A DNA stretch of 64,000 bases from NCBI GenBank assembly GCA_947179155.2, contig OX359265.1, forward strand, positions 55,811,040-55,875,039, written 5' to 3'. The translations under genes and the position numbers were made by a program. Of this stretch, positions 1-11,377 are shown piece by piece. The notes under the pieces were generated by a model. That model was not told the origin of the DNA. It did not search any database and saw only the letters and a program-made list of their open reading frames with translations. Numbering within the stretch: position 1 is the stretch's first letter; every line of letters starts with the position of its first letter. The DNA comes from Hedera helix. Lineage: Eukaryota; Streptophyta; Magnoliopsida; Apiales; Araliaceae.

Positions 1-127
1 ATCATTCGGAAGATTACACGGCTTTTAATTAAGTTTTGAAGAAAAATATTTTATTTTTAGGCACAAAAATAACTAATAGATCCCTCGCTTTTTGGAACAA
101 AAGGAATATATATCTATATATCTATAT

Positions 128-158
<31 letters not shown>

Positions 159-1719
159 TTATAATACGGGAGAGGGAGAAACGTAATTGCATTTTTGAGA
201 TTATGTTGCATGTAATTGCATTTCTCTCTCCTATATTTTAATTTTTTCTTAAAATTTCTCTTATATTTTCTCACATATTTTTTATTTTATAATTTTTATT
301 TTTTTATTTTATATTCTTTTTGGACATGATAAAAAAATCAAAAAGAAAAATGTTAACCAAATACTAGTAATATATATATAACGAGCTCATCAACCATGTG
401 CGAAAAGAGAGATTGTTTTATGCTCTTGAGAGAAGTGAACAGTTTGTTCTCTCTTCTTACATACCTGTGAGGATCGCCTGCAGTGGACCCATAGGTATGT
501 AAAAGAAGGAAACATACTATTTACTTGTTCTGAAAGTATGAAATAATTTTTTGTGCGAAACATGGACGATATGGATAATAGTTTATTATATTATTATATT
601 ATTAAATAGATAAATATTAATTAAGATTTTAAGATGATAATTATAACGATTAGATTATTTAATATTTATTTAAATAATAAATGTTAAAATATATATTATA
701 GGTTACTTCAATAAATTATTAAGCTAAACATTTAAATAGAGTGTATATTTATTTAGTTATATGGTTATGAGAAAATAATTATTTTAATTTTATTTAAGTT
801 AGTAATAAGATTCAATATAAGTTTTTATGTTAATAAAATTTACTTAAAATTCTAATTCGAATAGAAGTATGAAACTCAAACTCTAATAACGTTTAATTTA
901 GTTATAACAATTAGTTATTAATGAATTTATTATAGTTTTTTAACTAGTTTTACAATTATTATGTTTTAAAAAAAATCACATATATTATAAATACAATTAA
1001 TTGTGTGATTGGTATGATTTCAAGTTCTAATAAATTTAGGTAATATATAGTATAATGTGTTATATTTTCTTAATTAATTATATTAAATAATAATAATAAA
1101 ATATAATTAAATTGATAAAATTAAAAAATAATAATTTAACATTATTTTACTTTTTAAGAATTTAATTTTACAAAGTATTTTAGACTTAATTTCACAAAAA
1201 TTATACTAAAAATGAAACTGTTAAATAAGGAATATAATTTCACTACTTAGTATATAATTGTTTTAAATTGTTTAGTCATAATATACAAACATCAACTTTA
1301 ATTAAACTAATTCAAATTTTAAAAATAAACCGTAACTTGCACGGGATTAGAGTAGGTCTCTCCATTATATAAAAGATGATTTAAGTATATTTTAACACAA
1401 TAAAAAAAATAATTTATTTATTTACAATAAACTCCACATAAGTATGATATAATTCTCTCTTTTTTAAAAGTAGTGTGGACTAACTTAGACATTTGTAAGA
1501 GTAAATAGTCGAGTTTAAATTCTACGTTTTCAATATTTCTTGGGGATAATTTTTCTTTGTAATTCAAACATTTTTAATTGTGGGAGAAAGGGGGTTTTCA
1601 GTTTTCACTGTCCAAATCCCATAACCATTCAATAAATTTCCAGTTGATCGATCTGTCCCTCACCCCGGATCTTAACTCAATTCACCTAAACACCCAATTC
1701 CCAGAAAAACCAAGAAACT
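1..1719. other. AT-rich intergenic region upstream of the YIP4-like gene
   Basis: No coding region is recognisable. A (GATA)n-type microsatellite lies at about 126-158. The last 200 bases before 1720 become less AT-rich and probably hold the 5' UTR of the YIP4-like gene, but no clear TATA box could be chosen. Confidence 0.5.
126..158. repeat. (GATA)n microsatellite
   Basis: A run of about eight GATA units follows a short TATATC repeat. Confidence 0.85.
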
Positions 1720-4700
1720 ATGTCGGCATACAGCGACACGGTGCCACTGCACCCTTCTTCCCAATCGGATATTGACGAGATCGAAAACCTAATCATTGCG
1801 AGCCCTGCCACCGTCCTTCCAGCCCGCCCACCTAGCCCTCCACGCGCTTCCATCCCAGTCTCCTCCTCTCCCTTCATGCCCTCCAATCTCCCTCCTCCTT
1901 CCTCCTATCAGAAGCCGGCACCTGTTCCTCAGGCCCCACCTCCCCCCCAGCCCTCTTCGAATAATAATATTGTTGCTACTGGGTTCGGGTCGCCGCCCAA
2001 TACGTTGACGGAGCCGGTTTGGGATACGGTGAAGAGGGATCTGTCTAGGATAGTGAGCAATTTGAAGCTGGTGGTTTTCCCCAACCCGTTTCGGGAGGAT
2101 CCAGGGAAGGCCTTAAGGGATTGGGATCTTTGGGGCCCTTTCTTCTTCATTGTCTTTCTTGGTCTCACCTTATCCTGGTCTGCTTCCGTCAAGAAGGTTA
2201 ATTTTCACTTCCACTGTATACATGTTGAGCTGCATTTGTAATTTTCTAATGGATTGATATGTTTTGATTTTATATAATGGGTTTTATGTACTTGTATTAT
2301 AATGTTATTGAAAAAAGGCTTAGCTTAGTTGTTATTTTACCTGGTATTGAATTATAAATTGGGGATTTTAGGTTTAGTAGGGAGGGTTAAGTTTTGTTCA
2401 TTAGACAGTTTTTTAGTTTATGATTAATAGCATAAAGTTTTTCAGATGTGATTTACATATGCATATGTGTATCTTGATCTTCAAACCTAATTATCGTGTC
2501 TTTATTAATTCTAGTAAACATTTGGTGCATTGGATCTATTATTTGATTTAAAGTTGTTTTGATATTTATAAAAAACCATTTGTGTTTTCCCAATTTTATG
2601 GAGAGGAGTTTTGGTGATTTAGTGCTGTGTTTGTGAGTTTTGTTTCGGAGGGAAGGGAAGGGATAGAAAGAGAAAATTCTTCCTTCCAAATTCTAACATT
2701 CTCTTACCATCCCTTCCCCACAAAATAAAAATCACAAACAGAACAGGGGTTGAGGTAAACTCAAGCAGTGCTGGAGAGGAGGTTGGATTCAGAGGACAAA
2801 ACAAAGAAGTGTAGGTAATATATTGACGTACTTTATGCTAAAGAAGTTTCTTGCAGCATATGTATTCACAATGTGGTAGAGTGGAATCTATGATCCCAAA
2901 TTGAGGTGTATCCTAGTCATGCCATTATATTATTTATATGAACATGGAATCCATATTGAAACGAACAAAAAGGATGTAGGATTTATAAAATCGTAAATTA
3001 GGAGGGATCATGGGGTTATACTTTTTAATACTTTTCTGCTATAATTATTGGTCGTATGTCCATTGTGGATTGAAATTAGCAGTAAAGTCTGCAATGGTTC
3101 ATAATTATATGGTAGTATCACATTTTTTTTGGAATGGTACATGAAGATTAAAGGATTATTGGTAAATTATTACTCCATATATTAATTTATAGATAATATG
3201 AGTGTAATAATATAAATCTTTTATTACAGTAGTTAGTAATTAGGAGCACAGGTTAATTACGTTGTTTAATTATTTTTAGGTATCTACTTTCTAAATATAA
3301 GTTGTTCAGGTAAATAGAGTTATTTCTTTAATATGACACTTATCTTAGTTGTATTAGAGTTTTACTTGGTCTCTAGTATTAGAATTTATTTTGTCTTTAA
3401 ATTTTAGGTTTTCTATATAAGTACTGTAAATTTTTTGCCCGTGCATAATGAAGGGAGTAGAATATTAATTTGAGATTGAGACTTCGTGCCATTGTATTTG
3501 TGTTCTTTGAGCATAGTTCTTATTTCTTTCTCCTTGTGCCTTCTCAAACCCTTTCTTATCACTTTTGTTTATTTATCCATGTTTTTTTGTTATCCTAGTA
3601 CGTACTAGCTGTTCTGAAGTTGCCAATGTAAAAGAGGTAATGTGATCTAGGACATCAATGTGTTCAGTAATAGTGCTAGGATGGATTAAATATAACTCGG
3701 GCTATAGTAACTCAGGCTTTAAAACCTTCAAGATTTACTAGTTTCTTGTCAATATCTTTTGAAGCCATTAAAGAACATTTGTTAGCAAGCCCTTTTAAAT
3801 TTGTTAATTTTTACAAGTTGCTAACTGGTGACAAATAATGGAAGGGACAGCAACATCAGTCATCTATACAAGTTATTTCTATCAATCATTTGTTCGTCAT
3901 TGATACGGCTTTCAGGGAATAATTCTTCTAGTAGCTGTCATTTTTAGTAACAAAAAAGAGGATATTATGGTATAGATGCTTGAAGTGTTTCAATAGTGCC
4001 TTGGTAACTAAAGAATATGTAATAAGAATAAAATGATGTATTTGGTTGTAGTTGGTTATAATCACTAGGCACGTACAATATGTTGTATCATCAACTAATT
4101 ACACTTTTGACACAGTATTTTGTAAACTAATATTTTGTAAGAACTTTTTGTATATGTGGCAATACTTGTAGAGTTTTGCTAGATTGGGGGTGTCATAGAA
4201 TTTTTACTTGGTCTCTTTTTTCTTTTTTTCTTTTTTGTGTGAAAAGGGGTTCTTAATTCTGGTTATAAAGGATTTTATTTATCCATAGTAGATCACATAT
4301 AAGTACACTCATGTTTGCTTTTCTTTCTCAAAACTAGTGGACCCCCCACCCAAGTACACTTTTAAGGGTAATGTAATATTTATATAATATTTGGCATTTG
4401 ATTTGTGTACTTGACATATTTTTTTTTGAAAAACTCTATGCAAACATGATAATTGAACATGAAATTGGACATGAGTGCTCTACAATTTTACCTATTTGTA
4501 TTTTTAAAAATACAAATAGGTGAAATTGTAAAGCATTCATGTCTAATTTTCATGTTCAATTATCATGTCCCCATAGAAGAGCTATTTTTATTTTTTTTAC
4601 TTAAGACATATTTTGGGTTACCGAGGTAGTGTTTATTTGCATCATTCAGTTTTTATTGTCCTATTCCTGCTGCCCTACTATATATGTAAATAATTTCGTT

Positions 4701-5447
4701 TGGTATGTTTGTAATTAAACTATTTGCTCTACTTGCAATGAATGATGAAAAGGTTATCATTGGAGAGGGCAGAATCTGCACCTTGTACCTCATGTTATTT
4801 TTCAATTTTACATTTGTTACATATGGGGCAGAGATATGTGCATTAACTTATTGATGGCTCTTTTTAATTAATGAGTTATTTAATTGTTTTGCAGTCTGAG
4901 GTATTTGCTGTTGCCTTTGCCCTGCTTGCAGCAGGTGCTGTAATTTTGACATTGAATGTATTACTGCTGGTAAACCCTCCCTCTCTCTCTCTCTCTCTCC
5001 CCTTCTCTGTGTCTTTGTTACAGCTTGCTTTCCAGTTTGGGTGTAGGGAATTATTCTTGCTGAATTTGGAGTTCTAAATTTGTCAGTTTTAAATTAGAAT
5101 TATGTCTTGTAAGTTTGAAAGTTGAAACCAAGAAATGTAAAATTTGACTTTGGTTGACTGAAAGTTTATCATATTCATGGTATCAGGGTGGTCACATAAT
5201 CTTCTTCCAGAGCTTGAGTCTTTTGGGTTACTGTTTATTTCCTCTGGATGTTGGCGCCCTAATATGCATGTTGAAGGACAACGTGATAGTGAAGGTGGTT
5301 GTGGTGTGTTTTACATTGGCCTGGAGCTCTTGGGCTGCATATCCATTCATGAGTACTGCTGTCAACCCTAGGAGAAAAGCTCTTGCACTTTACCCTGTTC
5401 TACTCATGTACGTATCTGTTGGTTTTCTCATCATTGCCATTGATTAG
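1720..5447 (+). CDS. YIP4: YIP1-family membrane protein, YIP4 (YIPF6) type
   Basis: Three exons were assembled by eye: 1720-2196, 4895-4969 and 5187-5447. All introns are GT-AG in phase 0, giving about 270 residues, close to Arabidopsis YIP4a/YIP4b. Residues 1-100 are a Pro/Ser-rich cytosolic tail. The conserved family block follows ([12 protein letters not shown], then [11 protein letters not shown] and [10 protein letters not shown]), and then about five hydrophobic membrane segments. The C-terminal part carries [12 protein letters not shown] and [11 protein letters not shown], typical of the family. In Arabidopsis, YIP4 proteins work with ECHIDNA at the trans-Golgi network in secretion of cell-wall and membrane cargo; that role is transferred by homology. 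Intron 1 is long (2.7 kb) and contains a hairpin repeat. The start is the first ATG in the conserved frame. The family call is firm; a versus b paralogue cannot be decided. Confidence 0.92.
2197..4894 (+). other. Intron 1 of the YIP4-like gene
   Basis: A 2.7-kb intron with donor GTTAAT and acceptor TTTTGCAG. It has no coding similarity and includes a stem-loop repeat near 4430-4583. Confidence 0.8.
4430..4583. repeat. Hairpin (foldback) MITE-like repeat in intron 1
   Basis: Two arms of about 70 bases are inverted copies of each other. The left arm includes CATGATAATTGAACATG and the right arm ends with the complement CATGTTCAATTATCATG. The arms meet at a central palindrome, TATTTGTATTTTTAAAAATA, near 4493-4512. 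No clear target duplication was seen, so the transposon class is unknown. Confidence 0.75.
4978..5001. repeat. (CT)n microsatellite just inside intron 2
   Basis: About ten CT units begin roughly ten bases after the intron 2 donor at 4970. Confidence 0.85.
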
Positions 5448-6950
5448 TGGCTTGATTGTGGACTGGATGGTACAGGAATTCCTCAAGACTTCGCAAATAT
5501 AGGGTACATGTAATGTGGTGTTCATTTTTCTTCTCTTGTGGGATAATGATGTATCTATTTTTGGGCACGGCTTTTGAATTTGATAAGTTCGGAGGTTCAT
5601 TCTAGCTCTAAAAAATTTTTTTGGCTGGACTGCCGTTTTTTTTTTTGAAGAAACTCATATTTATTTTTAGAAACATATATATTAAGTACATTATTATCAT
5701 CATTTATTCATAATTATCTTAATGAGCAAGTGTTTTTGAGGAATAAATAAGAGAAGAAGACTAGTCGGTGTGATTTGTGATTATACGTGAGCCGCTAAAA
5801 TCAATTACATCGAGAATTAGACTAGTAAATATATATAATAATAAATTAAAAAGTTTTACTATATTAATTTTTAAATGATAAGTACATAGATTGTGAATAC
5901 AATTTGAATCTCTTGATTTTCTTCTACATTACCTATGTGACACATTGCTATTGAACGGTGTAAAATAACATGTAGTTCTTACATAATTATTTTCTTTCCC
6001 AAGTGTGAAGGAATTGAATAAAATAGAAAAAGAAAATGGGGAATGTAAAAGTATATATATGTTGCTAATTCTTACACTTATTTTGACTTCAGTGTGTTAC
6101 TCTTTTTATTTCATTTTCTGATTTTTAAAGAGTAAAAACTATTTTTAACCATTTAATTGCATGCCCGTGCAAGTGTGTTCGTAACTATTCAACTTCATAT
6201 GGTGATAAATATTATTATCGATTTTGTATGTTTTCATCCCATCCTATCCCATGAATAAGGTGGTATATGCAATTTGAATATCTATGCTACTTGATAATTT
6301 GCTTGGAAGTGCCAAGCTGCATAATTTGACCGTGTCATATATTGAAATTGACGATGTTAATTTACGTTATTTTGTTTTTGGTTCAAATCCGCCCGCAAAA
6401 GAAAGCTTGACAAGAAAAGTGCTTAAATTTATTTTTTTTCATATTTTATTTATTTCGTTTTCTAAAAAATTTGATAACAAAAGAATTAAATAAAAATCTT
6501 ACATTTTCTGCCTATTTCTTTTTTCTCTCTCCATTGATTTTGAAACTTAATAACACACTATTAGTTTAGAATACAAAAATCTACGTGTGACATGATAAGG
6601 AATTTTAAAAACAATCGATTGAGACTCTCTCCATAAAATTTAGTTTAATTTTTGAGATAATTATAATTATTAGTACTTTTTAAAAAAATATTACAATAAA
6701 AGTGCATACATAAAATATTTATAAAATTAATAAATCTTTAATATTTAATTTTCAAATTAGTGAATTGTTATTCCATTAATTTAATTTGGTGATTTAATGG
6801 GTAGTTGGTTCCAAATTTCAAAATTCAAATTACTTAAAAAATTGAAATAAAAAGTCAAACAAACTATTCATAAAAAGGGATTCAATTAAACTAAACCTCT
6901 CAAATCCCTCTCTCTTATCAGTATTTCTCTTTAAAGTAAACCAGTCAGCC
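5448..6950. other. Intergenic, AT-rich
   Basis: The first 200 bases are the likely 3' UTR of the YIP4-like gene. The rest holds no gene I can support. An open frame at 6284-6493 has no recognisable motif. Confidence 0.5.
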
Positions 6951-7339
6951 ATGACGAAAATCAGCTGTTCTGCCGATCAGTTGGCGCAGTTCTTCGGCGC
7001 CAACACCACCAACCACACCGTCGCTGCTGGTTACCTCCATAATAGTGTTTGGTTACATGTATACTAGTGTTTGGTTACTTGGACAAATCAAGAAATCTAA
7101 CCACGAACGTGAAGACTCTATTGATGCCACTATGAGCGTGAATATGGAGGCATTGGAGGGGCGTCGAAGGCAAAGGCGAAGCCGAAAAGGTAGTAGAAGA
7201 GGCAGCCAGTAGCGGCGTCAAAGACGTTGGTGAGCATGATGTTCATGGTATTTTTGTTGCGGACAGAGCTAGCGCAGAGCATGGGAGAGCCGAGCTGCAT
7301 GAAGAAGACGAGGTAGGAGGAGAAAATGAGGTAAGTGGC
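6951..7339. pseudogene. Ammonium transporter (AMT1-type) 5' fragment, broken by an internal inversion
   Basis: On the plus strand, 6951-7037 encodes 29 residues starting MTKISCSADQLAQFFGAN, like the N terminus of AMT1 proteins. The next recognisable part is on the minus strand at about 7157-7339: [35 protein letters not shown] and [11 protein letters not shown]. This matches the first two membrane segments of AMT1. The short loop expected between the two parts is missing, and so is the remaining 85 percent of the transporter. Short inverted copies of GTGTTTGGTTAC flank the flipped piece (about 7068-7079 and 7363-7374). Intact AMT1 proteins import ammonium at the plasma membrane; this copy cannot. 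Family identity is clear; the inversion mechanism is inferred. Confidence 0.8.
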
Positions 7340-7359
7340 GATTTTTTGTTGCAGTAAAT

Positions 7360-7780
7360 CTAGGTAACCAAACACTAGTATGAAGGTAACTAAACACTAG
7401 TATTGAAGTAACCAATTCCTGAATGTGTAGTAACAAGTTTTTTGTAGAGTAAATTTAGGTAATCAAACACTAGTATGGAGGTAACCAATTCCTGAATGTG
7501 TAAAACTAGTTTTTTCGTGTAGTAACTCTAGGTTAACCAAACACAGTTGGTAACCAAACTTTCATATCAAGGTAACCAAACCTTCATACCAAGGTAACAA
7601 AAATCTTAGGTTTCCAATTTATTTTGAAAGTGATGCAGTTGGTAGCCAAACCTTCATGCAGTTGGTTGCTAAATCTTCAGACCAAGGTAACCAATTCAGT
7701 TTTATTAAGTTATAAATTTATTTTGAATGTGATGCAGTTGGTAGCCAAACATTCATACAAAGGTAACAATTTTAATTTTT
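7360..7780. repeat. Degenerate minisatellite built on a GGTAACCAAAC motif
   Basis: The unit GGTAACCAAAC followed by TAGTATGAA or TTCATACAAA recurs roughly eight to ten times with irregular spacing. Inverted copies of the same motif occur upstream at 7042-7080, on the other side of the flipped ammonium transporter piece. Confidence 0.7.
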
Positions 7781-7789
7781 GTGGGTAAC

Positions 7790-8060
7790 TATGTCGCGGC
7801 GGAGGGGGATGATGAAGGAGAAGAGAGGGAGATATAGCGGTAGCGCAACCAAGGACTGCTAGAGATTTGCGGCGGAACAAGATTATAAAAGGGAGGGGGA
7901 TGAAGAGAATGATGAAGGGGATGCAATAACGGAAGAGAATGATGAAGGTGAGACAACAAAGAAGGAGGATGAAGGGAAGACGGAGATTCGCGGCGGATGC
8001 GGTAATGAAGAGGGTGAGGAGGCGGCGAAGGAAGATGAAGATTATGATAGATAAGATAAT
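7790..8060. repeat. Purine-rich imperfect repeat tract
   Basis: The plus strand is almost all purine, with repeats of GATGAAG, GAGAATGATGAAGG and TTCGCGGCGGA or TTGCGGCGGA. A minus-strand open frame spans it, but it is low-complexity and not a credible gene. Confidence 0.55.
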
Positions 8061-8693
8061 TTTTTTGTTTTTCATTCCTTTTAATTTAAATTTTGTATTA
8101 TGTATTTGTTGTTAGATTCTAAAGATTTGAATTTTTAATTATGGCAGTTATTTGTCCTTGATTTTAGATTTTCTCATTAATGTGAAATTGAATGGTTTGA
8201 ATATGTTGTTCTCTTTTTGTAATTATTTTGTGGATGTACTAATGATGGAATAACTTTCTAATTATTGTATATTTCTGTAAAGAACTTTTAATTTTTTGGC
8301 TAAGGTAGTTTTTCTTTTGAAAAAGTTTACCCATTTTTGTGTTGATTAGAAAACTTTGTTTCTAAACTAGCAAATATCTACTAACGTGTTATCGTTTATA
8401 GTCCGTATGGAAGCCGACGTACAAACTAAAAGGATTAGTATCAGCTGTATATAAATTATGTGGGATAAAATAAAATATTTATAAATTTTAAAGAGTTGTG
8501 TATATCTATAATATAAAACAGAGCGGCTCAAATCCCAAGATTTCAACATCCAACGGCCTCAAATTAATTTAGGCTTTAACATCCAACAGTCTAAAATCAT
8601 TTGGGGTTTCAACATCCAATTGTCACTAATTTATCTCTCATTTTTCCCCCAATTCAACATATTTTTTAAAAAATCTATCCACTCACATTTCAT
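8061..8693. other. Intergenic, no gene seen
   Basis: Near 8530-8630 the phrase CAACATCCAACGGCCTCAAA and close variants occur three times in tandem at about 40-base spacing. Otherwise the stretch is plain AT-rich DNA. Confidence 0.5.
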
Positions 8694-8732
8694 AATAATA
8701 ATAATAATAATAATAATAAGAAGAAGAATAAT

Positions 8733-8768
<36 letters not shown>

Positions 8769-8853
8769 TAGTAATAGTAATAATAATAATAATAATAATA
8801 ACAATAACAATTATAATAATAGAAATAATAATAATAATAATAATAATAATAGT
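8694..8853. repeat. (AAT)n microsatellite, left part
   Basis: About 160 bases of AAT units with a few AGT, AAC and AAG variants. It ends at the solo LTR insertion point and continues at 11053. Confidence 0.9.
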
Positions 8854-11052
8854 TGTCGACGCCGGGATTTTCGTCGTTTCGTTTTTTATAATTAAAAGCC
8901 CCTTTCAAATTTTAGCCTTTTGAATTAAATGTGATTTTGAAAAGGGTCGGCTTAATGTCAACGGGTTTTGAAAGATCGATTTCTTTATGAGCCAATTGAC
9001 TAGAGCCGCCAGTTGGTATATTTGAAATGGATGTACCAACTCATCCGAATTTTTGTTTTCGTAATCGCTGGCTCATATGTGACTCCGAGTTAATTGGTCC
9101 GCAAACCGAGATTCATAGAGTTCGAGGGCTTGCTTAAGCGAGGAGAAGGTGTTAGGCACCCCCCGACTTCCGTGAAACACGGTTACCGCACTCTCGATAT
9201 TTTCCTATCCTTTTAAGTCCTAAAATGTGTGTGTGTGTGTGCGTGTGTGTGTGTGTGCCTAAATGAATGTTTGTGGTGAATTTTCGCATAAAAAGTTGCT
9301 TTGATTTTATATGGCAAATGTGTTTTGTCGGGAAGGCGTTTAGACGTCTTTTGACCCAAATGACGAGGCTTCGCTTTTTATAAGAAAGATTGATTTTAAT
9401 TTCGAAAACGTTGAGGTTTTTTTATTAGATGTCATTTTAGAAAACAATAGTTTTAAACTTTTGTCAAATAGGAATCGAGACTATACATTGCCTTCTAATA
9501 GTTAATATAAATAAAATGAAGGCAACTTCTAGAACTCTTTAACCCTATGCACAAAGTTTAATGAAAACGTTTATTTATTTTTTTACGAAAACATCTTTTA
9601 TGACATTTTAAAACCAAATGTAGCCTTTTCGTCAAACAAGGATCAAAGTTTCGCCAAAACTCTTAACTTTAACACCTCGTGAATCTAATATCCTAATTTG
9701 ATTCTTTTTTAGAAAATCTTTATCATTTGCCTTATTTGGAAATCGTTTTTTGCATCATAAATCAAAACAAACATTCAAAACGTGTCGAGGCTATCCATGG
9801 GTATGTGAGCCATTTAGACAACCCCAAACACCCACAATCACATATCTTTACTATTACGGGGCCTTAAACCCGATTTTCGATCCGACATCGCTTTAAGGCC
9901 CGAAAATTACATATTTACAATACAAATGCATCGCCATCGCTACATACGTGAAAGCTAGAAAATAAACTAAAAGGATATCATCGGGAGGTTAGGAGGAGAT
10001 TCCATCCATAATAAATCCTCTCTAACCATCCCTAATCCATAGATCCCAAAACAAGTATCGCCTACATTGGGTCTAACTTCCAAATACACTATATCAAACT
10101 ATTTAAATAGCAATGCACCGAATATTTTTGGATCCACAGTGGATCCACCCAACAAATGCACAACTAAATGAATATTTACCGATTAAACTACTAAACCAAG
10201 ATAAAAGATCAAATCTAATAAAACTACAAAATATGCACCAACACTAAGAGAGATTGAAATCTTTGCCTTGATATTGATGGAAATCACACACTAGCACTCA
10301 AATCGGATGTAGGGTACAATGTAGGGAGTAAAGATTGAACAAAATGAGACAAATCCTCACATTTTTTGGCAAAACCCGAAGGTTTCTCTCTCTATTTCCG
10401 TCATTTTTCTCTCTCTAAAACCTTCAAAATCTCTCTTCTCTCACTCTCGAACGCAACAATGGCGATGTATAGCTGATATGTAGGCAGCCGCAGGTGCCTC
10501 TGCGGCTGCCTGCTGTGGCCGTCTGAGCCGCCGCCTCGGCTGCCGTGTGCCGTCCTCGAGCCGCGCATTGTCCCGTTTGTCGTTGGCCGCAGGTGCATCC
10601 GCGGCTGTCCAACTTGCTTTTCTCGATTTTCGTGCCACACGGTCTTAAATCGCCAATTTCTGCGGTATTATTTTGGAAGGCTGTATTTTTGCAATCCGGA
10701 AATCCCTGGGAAACGTGTCATATTGTTCTGGGAGGCTAGTTCGGAGGGCTGCGACTTGATATAGAATTTGATAATTGTGCTTGACTTCCAGGGGCCATTT
10801 GAGCGAGACCCCCGAACATCGTAAGCGTAGTGGCCATTAGTCGCCTTTTGTGATCAACTCAGGTTTTTCTGGATCAACTGTTTGCCTTGCCTCAAGTGAC
10901 CAGATGCTCGTTGTCCGTTGTGGCGGCTCTGACCGTAAATCGTTGGGGTAGCTTCGTGTTGGGGTCCACCTTCCTTTACGCATGTCGGGTCAAATGACGA
11001 TTTTGCCCTCCTGTCAGGGTTAGTACAAAAGTGCAAAATTTGGGTGTCTACA
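8854..11052 (+). mobile_element. Solo LTR of a long-LTR retrotransposon, inserted in a microsatellite
   Basis: The 2199-bp segment begins TGTCGACGCC and ends GTGTCTACA, the TG...CA form of an LTR. It is bounded by the 5-bp direct repeat ATAGT (8849-8853 and 11053-11057), and (AAT)n DNA continues on both sides. It has no gag or pol coding and no second LTR, so it is a solo LTR left by recombination. The phrase GTGTTAGGCACCCC near 9151 resembles long LTRs of the Tat/Ogre group of Ty3/gypsy elements, as I remember them. A (GT)n tract lies at about 9227-9257 and a GC-rich patch at 10470-10610. The strand is assigned only by analogy. Confidence 0.85.
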
Positions 11053-11064
11053 ATAGTAGTAGTA

Positions 11065-11096
<32 letters not shown>

Positions 11097-11377
11097 TCTA
11101 ATAGTAATAATAACAATGACAATGACAATAATTATTATAATAATAGTAATAATAATAATAATAAGAACAATAAGAATAAGAATAATACTAATACTAATAC
11201 TAATACTACTACTACTACTACTAATAATAATAATAAATAATAATAATAATAATAGTAATAATAATAACAATAATAATTATAATAATAATAATAGTAATAA
11301 TAATAATAATTATTATTATAATAATAATAATTATTATTATTATTATTATTATTATTATCATTATTATTATAAAAAAA
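11053..11377. repeat. (AAT)n/(ATT)n microsatellite, right part
   Basis: About 325 bases of trinucleotide repeat that changes from AAT to ATT units near 11310, so the end can fold back on itself. Minor blocks of ACT and AAC occur. The several overlapping open frames here are repeat artefacts. Confidence 0.9.

Noticed and set aside
1330..1380. Helitron-like phrases (TTGCACGGG followed by TCTCCATTATATAAAAG)
   Set aside because: Too short and without a matching hairpin-CTRR end and A/T insertion site; cannot be supported by eye.
6378..6400. tRNA T-arm-like GGTTCAAATCC
   Set aside because: No acceptor stem, D-arm or anticodon arm fits around it.
6284..6493. 69-codon plus-strand open frame
   Set aside because: The ending is low complexity and no family was recognised.
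8505..8520. Possible Helitron 5' end TCTATAATATAAAAC
   Set aside because: No partner 3' terminus was found before the microsatellite, so it was left out.
10401..10640. GC-rich minus-strand open frames with Ala/Arg-rich products
   Set aside because: They lie inside the solo LTR in three overlapping frames with no domain; base composition explains them.
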